NCBI GenBank assembly: GCA_030607875.1
Contig: JAUWJD010000028.1
Coordinates: 1 to 47,346 of the forward strand
DNA length: 47,346 nucleotides
Source: Chloroflexota bacterium
GTDB lineage: Bacteria > Chloroflexota > Anaerolineae > UBA2200
Reading direction: 5' to 3'
Shown here: positions 35,726 to 44,068 of the stretch, piece by piece
How the letters are laid out: every line of letters begins with the position of its first letter
Position numbering within the stretch: position 1 is the first letter of the stretch
Program-made: the position numbers and the translations under genes
Notes under the pieces: model-generated
The model's input: the letters and a program-made list of their open reading frames with translations, nothing else
What the model was told of the DNA's origin: nothing
Database searches by the model: none

Positions 35726-37306
35726 CTAGGGAGCGGAAACTGGGTGTGCCTGCAGGCGATGCAGGATACCCTCTTGCTCGAAGGGGTAGAGGCTCATCAA
35801 CCCTGGGTCTATGTCAGCTAGAAAGATGGCATAGCTTTGCCTGTTGGCTTCCAGCAGGCTGTCCGTAGAAAGTGGAATGCGGAGGGGATGTGGCCAGTTC
35901 AGCCAGGGGTAGGCCTGGCGCAGACCGTGCACGTACCAGTCGTATCCCAGCAAATCTCGGTCGATTAGAGCGACTTGAGATCGTCCGGTGACCACTGTGG
36001 CGAAATACCACAGGGTAAAGGTGTGTGGATCGGTGGCAGAAATGATGATGGAGCCATCGGGCACCTGCGCGAATACTTGAGATCCATACTCGTAGGCAGC
36101 ATAGTCGTTCCTGAGGTCCACGCTGGGCAGGTTGACGACGAGCAGGCCAATCGGCAGTAAGAGCAGCAGGATGCCCAGGGCCACGGCGATGGGTTGCTGC
36201 CATTGGCTGCCTGCGTCAACCAGGGACTGAAGCGCGTACTGGGCTCCTTGGGCGATCCACAGGGCAAAGAGGAAGTAGACCGGCAGCAGGTAGACATACG
36301 AATCCGTCGTATTGTAGAGCATAGCGTAGGCGCTGTAGATGGCAAAGGTTAGCAACAGGATGGCACATTGCTGGGCCCTACGCCTGGAGTGTATCCACAG
36401 TCCGAGCAGGCCCAGTGCGGTTCCGGCAATGCCAAACTGTTGGCGCAGCAAGCTGGCCCAGGCCATCAGCCGTTCTGGCCAGTATGCCAGCGGCAGGGCC
36501 AGCACGTATTGGCGGTAGAACCCTCCGCTGACCATCCAGAGGAAGCCGCTTAAGGTTCGGGGATTGCCCCAGTTGGGGAGCGGCTGGCTCCCTGCACGCA
36601 GTGGCAGGTAGAGGTAGACCGACAGGCCGAGCAAGAACATCCACAACACACGCGCCCATTGCCACAGGTGCAGTGTGCGCTTCCTAAAGATACACACACA
36701 TTGGAAAAGCAAAAGTGGCGCGCTGAAGGCAATCGTCAGGTGGTTGCCCAGGCTGAGGCCATATATCCAGGTCGTGACCATCAGCAGGCGATATGCGCGT
36801 GTGCGGTCGACAGGATTTGCAGCCGCTTCTACCCGGCCGGCCTGCAGTTGCAGTACCAGGTGCAGGGTCATGGCGAAGAACAGGCAGTTGAGTGCATATA
36901 CCTCCGTGACCAACGCCTGTGACCAGAATACTCGTGAGGCGGCCAGCAGCAAAGCAGCGCATACGGATGCTACCCTGGCGTATCGGTACGAGCGCAGCAG
37001 TACTGTGGCCGACAAGTACAGCAGAACCACGGTTAGGGAAGCGCAGAACGCGGACAGCAGGTTCATGCGATAAGCGACGTCGCCCACGGGCAACAACGTG
37101 AACAGTTTGCCGAGCAGCATGTAGGTGGGATAACCTGTGGGGTGGGGAATCCCTAGTGTGTAGGCTGCCGTGATCAGGTCTCCCGCATCATAGCCATCGT
37201 GTTGCCAGGTTATGGTGGGGGCAAGCGTGTAGAAGTAGAGGGCAAAGGACAGGGCGAACAGCACCAGCGGCAGCGTGATCTTTGAATGGCCAGGTGGGGT
37301 TTTCAT
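35726..37306 (-). CDS. DUF2723 integral membrane protein (GT-C-like)
   Basis: A 526-residue polytopic protein of about eleven helices. Its CAT start at 37304-37306 is preceded on this strand by AAGGGGAA. The family signature is strong: APTITWQHDGYDAGDLITAA (acidic residues D37, D40 and D43) followed by LGIPHPTGYPTYMLLGKLF. DUF2723 proteins resemble GT-C glycosyltransferases; eukaryotic relatives (TMEM260) are O-mannosyltransferases. An outer-face sugar transferase role is plausible. The stop codon and the last few codons (HPVSAP) lie in DNA that also flanks cassette copy 1, so cassette duplication may have trimmed the end of this gene. It is convergent with the stalk gene, one base apart. Confidence 0.8.
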   Translation of the reverse strand: MKTPPGHSKITLPLVLFALSFALYFYTLAPTITWQHDGYDAGDLITAAYTLGIPHPTGYPTYMLLGKLFTLLPVGDVAYRMNLLSAFCASLTVVLLYLSATVLLRSYRYARVASVCAALLLAASRVFWSQALVTEVYALNCLFFAMTLHLVLQLQAGRVEAAANPVDRTRAYRLLMVTTWIYGLSLGNHLTIAFSAPLLLFQCVCIFRKRTLHLWQWARVLWMFLLGLSVYLYLPLRAGSQPLPNWGNPRTLSGFLWMVSGGFYRQYVLALPLAYWPERLMAWASLLRQQFGIAGTALGLLGLWIHSRRRAQQCAILLLTFAIYSAYAMLYNTTDSYVYLLPVYFLFALWIAQGAQYALQSLVDAGSQWQQPIAVALGILLLLLPIGLLVVNLPSVDLRNDYAAYEYGSQVFAQVPDGSIIISATDPHTFTLWYFATVVTGRSQVALIDRDLLGYDWYVHGLRQAYPWLNWPHPLRIPLSTDSLLEANRQSYAIFLADIDPGLMSLYPFEQEGILHRLQAHPVSAP

Positions 37307-37381
37307 TGATCATTCCCCTTGCTGCTTTTGTCCTGTCTTGTCCATCCTTGTGCATCCTTATGCATCGATTGATTGTAACCC

Positions 37382-38392
37382 ATGGCGGACCAAAGTCCAA
37401 GTGCGCAAAAGAATTGGCTGCGGAGACCACGGTTTTGGCTGAGCATCGTGGTGAGTTTGCTGGCCTTGTACCTGGCCGTCCGGGACGTCCAGTGGTCCGA
37501 GGTTGCTACTGCGTGGTCCAAAGCGGATGGCATGCTGCTCTTGCTGGCTCTCGTTTCTGTCCTGCTGAACACCCTGGGCAAAGCTGTGCGCTGGCGTCTG
37601 CTGTTCTATCCCCGGCACACACGGCTGTCTGTCAAGAATTGCCTCTCTGTGTTGCTCGTCGGGCAACTGACGAATAACTTGCTGCCAGCACGATCGGGCG
37701 ATTTGGTGCGCGCTCTTCTCATCGCTGCGGATCGCAATACCGGCAGGGTCCTGGCACTGGCAACGGTGGCCGTGGAAAAGGCCATGGACAGCGTAATGCT
37801 GTTGCTGCTGGTCGTTTTGCTTTCGGTACGGATGCCTATGCCCTGGTGGTTGCGGCGTTCAAGCCTCGTCTTCGGTGGTGCTCTCGTGGTGCTGTTGCTG
37901 GCTGTAATGATCATCGCCAGCCAGCGCCAGAGAATCGTTGGGATTCTGGAATCCTGGATCGGGCGCTATCCATGGTTGGCTTTCTTGCGCCTGCTCGCGC
38001 GTCTGGCTGAGGCGAGTGGAGAATTGGGTGCTCTGAGGAACATCAGGGTGCAAGCCCAATTGTGGACTGGGTCGATTGTCATCTGGGGCCTGGCAGTAGC
38101 CACAAACACGCTGGTGTTTCGGGCTGCTGGCCTCGATGTCGATCCGCTTGCATCTCCACTGCTGTTGGTGGTGCTGATGGCCGGGGCCATTCTGCCAACT
38201 TCGCCGCTGCAACTGGGCGTTTTCCACTACCTGTGCGTCCTCACACTCTCACTATTCGGAGTGGGGCAGAGTGTGGCTCTCAGCTATGCCGTTCTCCTGC
38301 ACCTGGTTGTGTATCTGCCCATCGTGCTGGGGGGTGTGTTGGGGCTGTGGGTTGAGAGCCCGATTTCGCCGGGGGTAGAAGCAGATGAGTGA
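37382..38392 (+). CDS. LPG-synthase-TM / flippase-like integral membrane protein 2
   Basis: A 336-residue protein with about eight helices. Its ATG lies 75 bases from the divergent DUF2723 start. Signature stretches: LGKAVRWRLLFYP, VGQLTNNLLPARSGDLVRAL (about residues 93-112), LATVAVEKAMDSVM, and ILPTSPLQLGVFHYLCV near the end. It is homologous to the protein at 16231-17271. It is followed with an 8-base overlap by a GT2 transferase, a common pairing in lipid-linked glycan pathways. Substrate unknown. Confidence 0.8.
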   Translation: MADQSPSAQKNWLRRPRFWLSIVVSLLALYLAVRDVQWSEVATAWSKADGMLLLLALVSVLLNTLGKAVRWRLLFYPRHTRLSVKNCLSVLLVGQLTNNLLPARSGDLVRALLIAADRNTGRVLALATVAVEKAMDSVMLLLLVVLLSVRMPMPWWLRRSSLVFGGALVVLLLAVMIIASQRQRIVGILESWIGRYPWLAFLRLLARLAEASGELGALRNIRVQAQLWTGSIVIWGLAVATNTLVFRAAGLDVDPLASPLLLVVLMAGAILPTSPLQLGVFHYLCVLTLSLFGVGQSVALSYAVLLHLVVYLPIVLGGVLGLWVESPISPGVEADE

Positions 38393-39380
38393 GGACTCTG
38401 TGTCTGTCTCGGTTGTCATTCCTGCTTACAACGCGGCCGCGACGATAGGCGAATGTATGACAGCCCTTGACAGGCAAAGCATACCGCGAACTGAGTATGA
38501 AGTGATCGTGGTGGATGATGGTTCTACCGACGCAACGGCTGACATCGCTGCCCGCCATGGCGCGTTGGTGCTCAAGCAGCCCAATAGCGGGCCGGCCGTT
38601 GCGCGCAACAAAGGCATAGCCGCCGCGCTGGGCGCTATCGTGCTGTTCACCGACGCTGACTGCGCCCCGGCAGCGGATTGGATCCAACAGATGATCGCTC
38701 CTCTTGTTGACTCACGGATTTCAGGGGTCAAGGGGGTCTATCGCACCCGACAGGCGAACCTGGCCGCGCGTTTCATCCAGATCGAGTACGAGGATCGCTA
38801 CGACTATACTGCTTGCAGCGAGTACGTCGATTTCGTCGACACGTATGCCGCTGGCTATCGCCGGGATGCCCTGCTTGACAGTGGAGGCTTTGATACCCAT
38901 TTCCCCTTTGCCTCGGTCGAGGATCAGGAACTCTCGTTTCGACTGGCCGAGGCGGGGCATAAGATGGTGTTCAACCCGCAGGCCATCGTATACCATCGCC
39001 ATCCCGAGAGCTGGCGCCGGTATGCGCAGCGCAAGTACAAGATTGGCTACTGGAAGACACTGGTGCTGCGCTTGCACCCTAGCAAGGCTTGGCGTGACAC
39101 TCACACGCCTTGGAACCTCAAACTGCAGATGGTGCTGGCGGCTGTCTCTGCTCCGCTGGCGCTGTTGTCACTGTGGGCACAAGCGTATCTGTGGCCGCTG
39201 GGTGTGGTAGTGGGGGTGTTTGTCGTCAGTGCCATCCCCTTCTTGGTCAAAGCCTGGCGCCGAGACCGTCCCATAGCATGGCTTTCTCTGCCGGTTCTCT
39301 GCTTGCGGGCCTGGTCCCTTGGGCTGGGGTTGGTTGCGGGGTATTTACGGGGTACTGCGTCAACCGTTCGTCCCGCTTGA
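38385..39380 (+). CDS. GT2-family glycosyltransferase
   Basis: A 331-residue protein with a GT-A fold: VVIPAYNAAATIGECMTAL at the start, VVDDGSTD (D44-D45), FTDADC with the D90-A-D92 metal site, and SVEDQELSFRL with E179-D180 near the acceptor base. Two or three hydrophobic helices follow residue ~245, anchoring the enzyme to the membrane. The final residues (TASTVRPA) and the TGA stop are encoded by the left end of repeat A5, so the native C-terminus was probably different. It overlaps the previous gene by 8 bases. Sugar donor unknown. Confidence 0.85.
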   Translation: MSEDSVSVSVVIPAYNAAATIGECMTALDRQSIPRTEYEVIVVDDGSTDATADIAARHGALVLKQPNSGPAVARNKGIAAALGAIVLFTDADCAPAADWIQQMIAPLVDSRISGVKGVYRTRQANLAARFIQIEYEDRYDYTACSEYVDFVDTYAAGYRRDALLDSGGFDTHFPFASVEDQELSFRLAEAGHKMVFNPQAIVYHRHPESWRRYAQRKYKIGYWKTLVLRLHPSKAWRDTHTPWNLKLQMVLAAVSAPLALLSLWAQAYLWPLGVVVGVFVVSAIPFLVKAWRRDRPIAWLSLPVLCLRAWSLGLGLVAGYLRGTASTVRPA

Positions 39381-39585
39381 CGGGATTGCTACACCCAGGT
39401 AGTCGTTTCCATGTGACAATCGAGCCAAAGGGGCTTAGCAATCCCGTCAACGCCATCCCGTCGAGGCGGGACCCTTCGGCGGTCGCCGGCGGCCTTGTCT
39501 TCGCCAAGATCTTTGACCTTGTCTTCGCCAAGACCTGCGGCGAGAAGGGCGTGCAGAGCATGGCCTGTTGATGCACGAAGCAGTA
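39353..39585 (+). repeat. Palindromic repeat family A, copy A5 (long form)
   Basis: Begins TACTGCGTCAACCG and ends TGCACGAAGCAGTA. It contains a large inner hairpin (TTGACGGGATTGCTA near 39377 against TTAGCAATCCCGTCAA near 39436) and a tandem doubling of CCTTGTCTTCGCCAAGA (from 39493 and 39519). The left end supplies the stop of the GT2 gene. No gene lies between 39381 and 39658. Confidence 0.7.
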
Positions 39586-39658
39586 AGCTCACTGCTCCAT
39601 CGGAGAGCTCTGACACGGGCGTTCAGAGCGCGGTAGCAGCGAGAGCGGGCTCTCCGCC

Positions 39659-40384
39659 TCAGTTCTGTACAATCACGCGTACTGCAAATGGTGGCGCAAA
39701 GTTGCCTGTCATGTCCACCACTGTCAAGCGCAGTGTGTAGGTGCCGTTTGGGAATCCGGTGGTATTCCAGATCACCAACGCGCCGTCCACGACGGGTGTT
39801 CCCCGCACGTCGCCAATGCTATGCCACGGCTCGGGATTCTCTCCCAGACCGTACTCCACCTTGTAGAACTGGAACGCCTCGATGTTGGCCGTTCCCTGGA
39901 CAGTTATCTCCCCGGCGATGACCTGCTCCGAACGTGGAGAGGTGATGCAAACGCCAGGCTGCGGACAGGGCGGGGGTGGGGCACGAGTTGGCGTTGGCGT
40001 CTCGGTGGGCGGCAAGCCAGTAGGTCGAGGGCGAGTGGGAATACGCGTTCTGGTCAGCGTAGGCGCGATGGGTACGGCGGTGGGTGGTTCGAATATCAAC
40101 CTGGTTGCAGTGGCTTCTGGCAGTGGAGGCAGGGGTTGGGATGGGACGACAGTGAACTTGAGCCAAGTCAGCAGGGCCAGCAGAGCGAGCACGATGATCA
40201 GGGTATTGCGCGCTCGCCTCTCTCGGGCAGCTGCAAATTCCTTCTCCAACGAGAAGATAGTCTCTATCTTGTTCTTTCTGGCTTGCTGGAGTTCGTACAG
40301 GGCGAACAAAAGCGCGAGAAGGCCCACTGCGTAGAGCCACATAGCGTAGGCGTTAATCAGAGACAGTATTCTCGCTGGGTCCAT
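39659..40384 (-). CDS. Membrane-anchored stalk protein with Ig-like C-terminal domain
   Basis: A 241-residue protein. Two hydrophobic helices (about residues 12-29 and 61-77) flank a charged, coiled-coil-like stretch (LQQARKNKIETIFSLEKE). A Pro/Thr linker follows (about 85-145). The C-terminal beta domain (about 150-241) reads VCITSPRSEQVIAGEITVQG, then YKVEYGLGENPEPWHSIG and FPNGTYTLRLTVVD, an Ig/FN3-like pattern common in Chloroflexota surface proteins. Probably an envelope protein displaying one Ig-like domain; function unknown. It is the last gene of the minus-strand group and lies 130 bases after the purine nucleoside phosphorylase gene. Confidence 0.7.
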   Translation of the reverse strand: MDPARILSLINAYAMWLYAVGLLALLFALYELQQARKNKIETIFSLEKEFAAARERRARNTLIIVLALLALLTWLKFTVVPSQPLPPLPEATATRLIFEPPTAVPIAPTLTRTRIPTRPRPTGLPPTETPTPTRAPPPPCPQPGVCITSPRSEQVIAGEITVQGTANIEAFQFYKVEYGLGENPEPWHSIGDVRGTPVVDGALVIWNTTGFPNGTYTLRLTVVDMTGNFAPPFAVRVIVQN

Positions 40385-40514
40385 TGTCCGTTATCTCCCA
40401 GTATGCGGAGTCCTGCCATCTGTCGGGCAGGGCACAGTCCTGCCATGTGTATTACACGATAAAGTCTGCCATCATGCAGACCACGTTTCCCAGAGTGATC
40501 TGTGTCTTGGCAGC

Positions 40515-41393
40515 TTATGCCCTATGCTCAGACGGTTCCCCGGGTGTCGTTCGTGCCAGTCTGCGGAGGATCTCTTTGATCAGTGGTACCAGTTTGGCTA
40601 CCAGAGCTTTGCCCGCTTCCAACACTTCCTCATGGCTGAGTTCGGCGGCCCCGGGTTCCAGTTGGGCGGCGTTGCTTATGCCGGAGATGCCCAGCACTCG
40701 AATGCCGGCATGGTGGGCAACTGTCACCTCGGGAACGGTGGACATGCCCACGGCATCGGCACCGATCATGCGCAGAAAGCGCAGGTCGGCTGGAGTTTCG
40801 AAGCTGGGGCCTGAGAGCATGATGTATACGCCTTGCCGCAGCTCGATGCCCAAATCCGTTGCTGTCTGAAGGGCCAATGCGCGTAGTTTCGGGTCATAGG
40901 CCTGTGACATGTCTGGAAATCGTGGGCCAATTTCATCGTCGTTGGGTCCGTGTAGTGGGTTCAGCCCCACCATGTTTGCCAGACCGATGTGGTCAGTGAT
41001 CAGCATCAGGTCACCGGCATGAAAAGATGGGTTCAGGCCGCCTGCGGCGTTGGTCACGATCAGGTATTGGACTCCCAGCGACCACATCACCCGGATCGGG
41101 AAGGTCACTTGCTGCATGGTGTAGCCTTCGTAGTAATGAGGCCGGCCGCGCATGATGATCACGGGGACATCTTGCAGCGTGCCAATCACCAAGTCACCCG
41201 GATGGCCCTCGACCGTGGAGGGGACAAAGTGGGGAACGTCGTGGTAGGGTATGATTGTGGGCTGTGCCACTTCGGCAGCCAGAGGAGACAGACCAGAGCC
41301 GAGCACAAGCCCTGCTCGGGGACGCAGGCTTGTCTTCTTGGCAATGAAAGCTGCAGCCTCGCGGATCTCTGTTTTAGAGAGTTGCAGGCTCAT
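40515..41393 (-). CDS. punA: Purine nucleoside phosphorylase (trimeric class)
   Basis: A 292-residue protein catalysing phosphorolysis of purine (deoxy)nucleosides to base and (deoxy)ribose 1-phosphate. Motifs of the trimeric PNP family are present in order: LGSGLSPLA (31-39), VEGHPGDL with H64, RGRPHYYEGY (82-91), TNAAGGLNPS (114-123), the long GPSFETPADLRFLR (195-208), GMSTVPEV (216-223) and SGISNAA with N241. Length is slightly above the usual ~275. It starts six bases after the xerD-like gene ends, on the same strand, so the two are likely co-transcribed. With phosphopentomutase and deoxynucleoside kinase nearby it forms a nucleoside salvage set. Confidence 0.95.
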   Translation of the reverse strand: MSLQLSKTEIREAAAFIAKKTSLRPRAGLVLGSGLSPLAAEVAQPTIIPYHDVPHFVPSTVEGHPGDLVIGTLQDVPVIIMRGRPHYYEGYTMQQVTFPIRVMWSLGVQYLIVTNAAGGLNPSFHAGDLMLITDHIGLANMVGLNPLHGPNDDEIGPRFPDMSQAYDPKLRALALQTATDLGIELRQGVYIMLSGPSFETPADLRFLRMIGADAVGMSTVPEVTVAHHAGIRVLGISGISNAAQLEPGAAELSHEEVLEAGKALVAKLVPLIKEILRRLARTTPGEPSEHRA

Positions 41394-41399
41394 GGTGTT

Positions 41400-42305
41400 C
41401 TATTTGGCACGCGGGTGGGCTTCGTCGTACACCTGACGCAGGCGCTCGTTGCTGACCTGGGTATAGACCTGCGTGGTGGCGATGTTAGCGTGGCCCAAGA
41501 GCTCTTGCACGTTGCGCAGGTCCGCACCGCCGCGCAGCATGTGCGTGGCAAAGGAGTGGCGCAGCGTGTGTGGAGTCACTGTGATCGAGAGGCCTGCCTC
41601 TTTGACATAGCCCTTGACGATGAGCCACAGCCCTTGGCGTGTGAGGCGCTTTCCCCGCTGATTCAAGAACAATGCTTTCTGCTCTGGATCGCGCAGGAGA
41701 TGGATGCGCCCCTTGTTCAAGTAGGTCTCAACGGCTTCTACGGCCCGCTGGTAAACCGGTATCACGCGCTCTCTGCCGCCCTTGCCGAAGCAGCGAACGC
41801 TCGCTGAGGCCAGGTCCACATCGCTCACGTTCAGCGCCACAAGTTCGCTCACCCTCATGCCACTAGCATAGAGTAACTCCAGGATAGCTCGGTCGCGCAG
41901 GCCTCTGGGCGTGTCCTTCTTGCTTGCTGCATCCAGCAGCTTTTCGACGTCTTCCTGGGAAATGGCTCGCGGCAGGTACTTTTTCACCCGTGGGGAGTCC
42001 AAAGTGGCCGTTGGATCATCTTTGATGAACCCTTCGGCGACCAGGAAGTGGAAGAACGACTTGATCGCGGCTACCTTTCTTGCCACCGTGGTGGAGGCGT
42101 ACTCCCGCTCCGTCTTCAGATGGAGGATGTAAGCCACCAGGTGGTCCCTCTTGACGCCGCCCCAGTCGATCACGCCGAGTTCGACTCGCCTGCTGAGAAA
42201 GCTCAGGAATTGGCCCAGGTCGTTCTTGTACGCCACTCGCGTGTTCTCGGAATAGGCCTTTTCAACTTTCAGATATGTCAGAAACTCTTCTATCTTCTTC
42301 TGCAT
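41400..42305 (-). CDS. xerD: Tyrosine recombinase, XerC/XerD type
   Basis: A 301-residue protein with an N-terminal SAM-like core-binding domain (about 1-90) and a catalytic domain containing the full set: R151 (ASGMRVSEL), K175 (FGKGGRER), H246-x-x-R249 (PHTLRHSF), H272 (LLGHAN) and nucleophile Y281. Length and motifs fit chromosomal XerC/XerD that resolve dimers, better than phage integrases. The start has an excellent AAAGGAG site 7 bases upstream, and a near-consensus promoter lies at 42365-42393. No attachment site, cargo or excisionase was found beside it, so it is judged a housekeeping gene. XerC cannot be excluded. Confidence 0.85.
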   Translation of the reverse strand: MQKKIEEFLTYLKVEKAYSENTRVAYKNDLGQFLSFLSRRVELGVIDWGGVKRDHLVAYILHLKTEREYASTTVARKVAAIKSFFHFLVAEGFIKDDPTATLDSPRVKKYLPRAISQEDVEKLLDAASKKDTPRGLRDRAILELLYASGMRVSELVALNVSDVDLASASVRCFGKGGRERVIPVYQRAVEAVETYLNKGRIHLLRDPEQKALFLNQRGKRLTRQGLWLIVKGYVKEAGLSITVTPHTLRHSFATHMLRGGADLRNVQELLGHANIATTQVYTQVSNERLRQVYDEAHPRAK

Positions 42306-42364
42306 GGTGCACTCCTTTGTAGGTTACATATACTTGGCTGGTGGGCCGCGCAACCTACGCCCAC

Positions 42365-42393
42365 ATTATACCACAGCTTTTCATAAGGTGCAA
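42365..42393 (-). promoter_or_regulatory. Sigma-70-type promoter of the xerD-punA group
   Basis: Read on the minus strand: TTGCAC (42393-42388), a 17-base spacer and TATAAT (42370-42365). It lies 60 bases before the xerD-like start codon. Confidence 0.7.
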
Positions 42394-42464
42394 ATTGACT
42401 GTGATGCCCGTAAATCGCCTTTGCTGCCTGGTGCACAAGCGACACTCCGTGGTCTCGCCGGCAC

Positions 42465-42550
42465 TACTGCTTCGTGCACGGATTGCTAAACGTAGCTCAC
42501 CGAATTGCGGTCTGTGAAGGACCATTTGAGTTTGGCAACCTTCGGCGCAG
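42465..42550 (-). repeat. Palindromic repeat family A, copy A6 (inverted orientation)
   Basis: Read on the minus strand it begins ACTGCGCCGAAGG, has AATTCGGTGA and CGTTTAGCAA in the middle, and ends TGCACGAAGCAGTA, which makes it closest to copy A3. It lies between the deoxynucleoside kinase and xerD-like genes. Confidence 0.7.
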
Positions 42551-42566
42551 TCTCTGCAAGTTGGCG

Positions 42567-43232
42567 CTACTGAAAACGGATCTCCTCTTTTCCCTTCAAC
42601 CTGTCCAACACGCGGTTCACAATAATGGTCAGATGTTGCTCATACGCCACGAAATCCAGCTCATCGCTTGGAATGGTCAGCACCGGACACAGATCAAAAC
42701 GCTCCAGCCACTGTTCGTAGAATGAGTTGAGCAGCAACAGATAGTCCGCCGTAATGCCGGTTTCGATGCCTCGTGCGCGCTTGCGGATGCGCTCGAGCAG
42801 TGTGGGTACCGTAGCACGCAGGTAGATCATCAGGCTGGGCGCTGGCAAGCTGGCTATGGTCTGGTCATACACACCGCGGTAGGCCTTTAGATCTCTTTCG
42901 CCCAGGTTGCCCATGTCAAACAAGGCACGGGCGAATATCTCGGCGTCCTCGTAGATACTGCGGTCCAGTATGCTAGAGTTCGCGTGCTGGCAGCAGAGAT
43001 AGCGATGCGTCTGGGCCCGATGTCCGAGGAAGAACACCTGCAGGTGAAAGCTCCAGGCTTTCATGTCCTCGTAGAAATCGGCCAGGTAGGGATTGTCATC
43101 CACAGACTCGTAGAAGGCATCCCAGCCCAGGCGGGCTGCCATGAGCCTGGTCAGCGACGTCTTGCCCGAACCTATGTTGCCGGCGACAACGAGAAAATAC
43201 CTGGGCATCTTTCTGTTCTCACTTCTCTGCAT
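42567..43232 (-). CDS. Deoxynucleoside kinase (dGK/dCK family)
   Basis: A 221-residue protein that phosphorylates deoxynucleosides at the 5' position using ATP. P-loop GNIGSGKT at residues 18-25, the ESVDDNPYL substrate-site motif (42-50), the LDRSIYEDAEIF motif with D90-R91-S92, and the lid region RIRKRARGIE are all seen. Length is usual for the family. ATG 43208 (residue 9) is a possible later start, matching typical N-termini. Base specificity (dG, dA or dC) is not decidable from the sequence. It belongs to the salvage set with punA and deoB. Confidence 0.9.
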   Translation of the reverse strand: MQRSENRKMPRYFLVVAGNIGSGKTSLTRLMAARLGWDAFYESVDDNPYLADFYEDMKAWSFHLQVFFLGHRAQTHRYLCCQHANSSILDRSIYEDAEIFARALFDMGNLGERDLKAYRGVYDQTIASLPAPSLMIYLRATVPTLLERIRKRARGIETGITADYLLLLNSFYEQWLERFDLCPVLTIPSDELDFVAYEQHLTIIVNRVLDRLKGKEEIRFQ

Positions 43233-43342
43233 GTTTGCTTCGAGGCCGCCAGGTCGATGGCCTGCCGCCTCATCTTATGTAGGATAGCACAAGATGCCGT
43301 TACAGTCAAATGAGGACGCACTCGCAGTGACGTAGGACAGCG

Positions 43343-43792
43343 CTATTCGCCGTCATCCGCTCTTATGTGCTGGCGAAGCCTCTTGGCCTCACTGCGGCGG
43401 CGTTTCTTGGCCAGGCGCTGCTGAATGCTCCGTTGCGAAGGTTGGGTGGGCAGGCGTCGCCTGGGAATCTGCAGACCCCGTCGCAGTAACTGGACAAAGC
43501 GCTTGGTTGCTTTCTGCCGGTTGCGGAGCTGGCTCCGACGCGAATGGGCGGCGACGTGCAAGATGCCGGCACGATCGATCTTGTTGGCAAGACGTTTGAG
43601 CAGGCGAGCGCGCTGCTCTTTGCTGAGGCTGGGCGAGTTTTGCAGGTCAAAGAGCAGTTCCACTCGTGTCTGACGGCGGTTGACATTTTGACCGCCTGGC
43701 CCGCCGCTGCGTGAGAACTGGAACCTGATTTCGGACGTTGGGATCGCCAGGTCGCGTGTTATGTGTATGGATTCACTGCTTTTGTCTGCCAT
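43343..43792 (-). CDS. arfB: Peptidyl-tRNA hydrolase ArfB (ribosome rescue factor)
   Basis: A 149-residue protein with the release-factor GGQ signature (SGGPGGQNVN, GGQ at 33-35) at the N-terminal end of an RF-1-like domain. A basic C-terminal tail (RLAKKRRRSEAKRLRQH) of the type that enters the empty mRNA channel of stalled ribosomes follows. It lacks the codon-recognition domains of RF1/RF2, and its length matches ArfB/YaeJ. It should free stalled ribosomes by hydrolysing peptidyl-tRNA without a stop codon. Confidence 0.9.
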   Translation of the reverse strand: MADKSSESIHITRDLAIPTSEIRFQFSRSGGPGGQNVNRRQTRVELLFDLQNSPSLSKEQRARLLKRLANKIDRAGILHVAAHSRRSQLRNRQKATKRFVQLLRRGLQIPRRRLPTQPSQRSIQQRLAKKRRRSEAKRLRQHIRADDGE

Positions 43793-43836
43793 TGATATTT
43801 CTTTTCATACAAGAACGTTAGGACTGGCAGTCCCAA

Positions 43837-44068
43837 GCGGATTCTACAGTATGAGCATGGCATCGCCAAAGCTACCTCGCCCTGCGGCGAGTACGCTGCA
43901 ACCTTTTGTGTCAGAGTAGTAGTCGACATCCTTCGGGCTCTATAGTATGAGCATGGCATCGCCGAAGCTACCTCGCCCTGCGGCGAGATACGCTGAACCT
44001 TGTCGGTCAGAGCAATCATCGACACCCTTCGGATTCTACAGTATAAGCATGGCATCGCCAAAGCTATA
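43837..44068 (+). repeat. Repeat family B: three copies, period 96-97 bases, at the 3' end of queA
   Basis: The anchor GCATGGCATCGCC occurs at 43855, 43951 and 44048; each is preceded by TATAGTAT or ACAGTAT/ACAGTATA. Between anchors lie a hairpin CTCGCCCTGCGGCGAG and a TCAGAG motif. The third copy is the end of the queA coding region itself (its last codons, FYSFGDAMLIL), so the array looks like repeated duplication of the queA 3' end or of an element sitting there. A related copy is inside queA. Confidence 0.75.

Noticed and set aside
40989-41807. Plus-strand frame of 272 codons
   Set aside because: Antisense to punA and the xerD-like gene, both of which have unmistakable motifs.
41400-42305. 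Tyrosine recombinase as sign of an integrated element
   Set aside because: Motifs and length fit housekeeping XerC/XerD; no attachment repeats, phage or conjugation genes lie nearby, and the neighbours are salvage genes.
43837-44068. Array of regularly spaced repeats as a CRISPR
   Set aside because: Only three copies with a 96-97-base period, the spacers are also conserved, and no cas gene is present.
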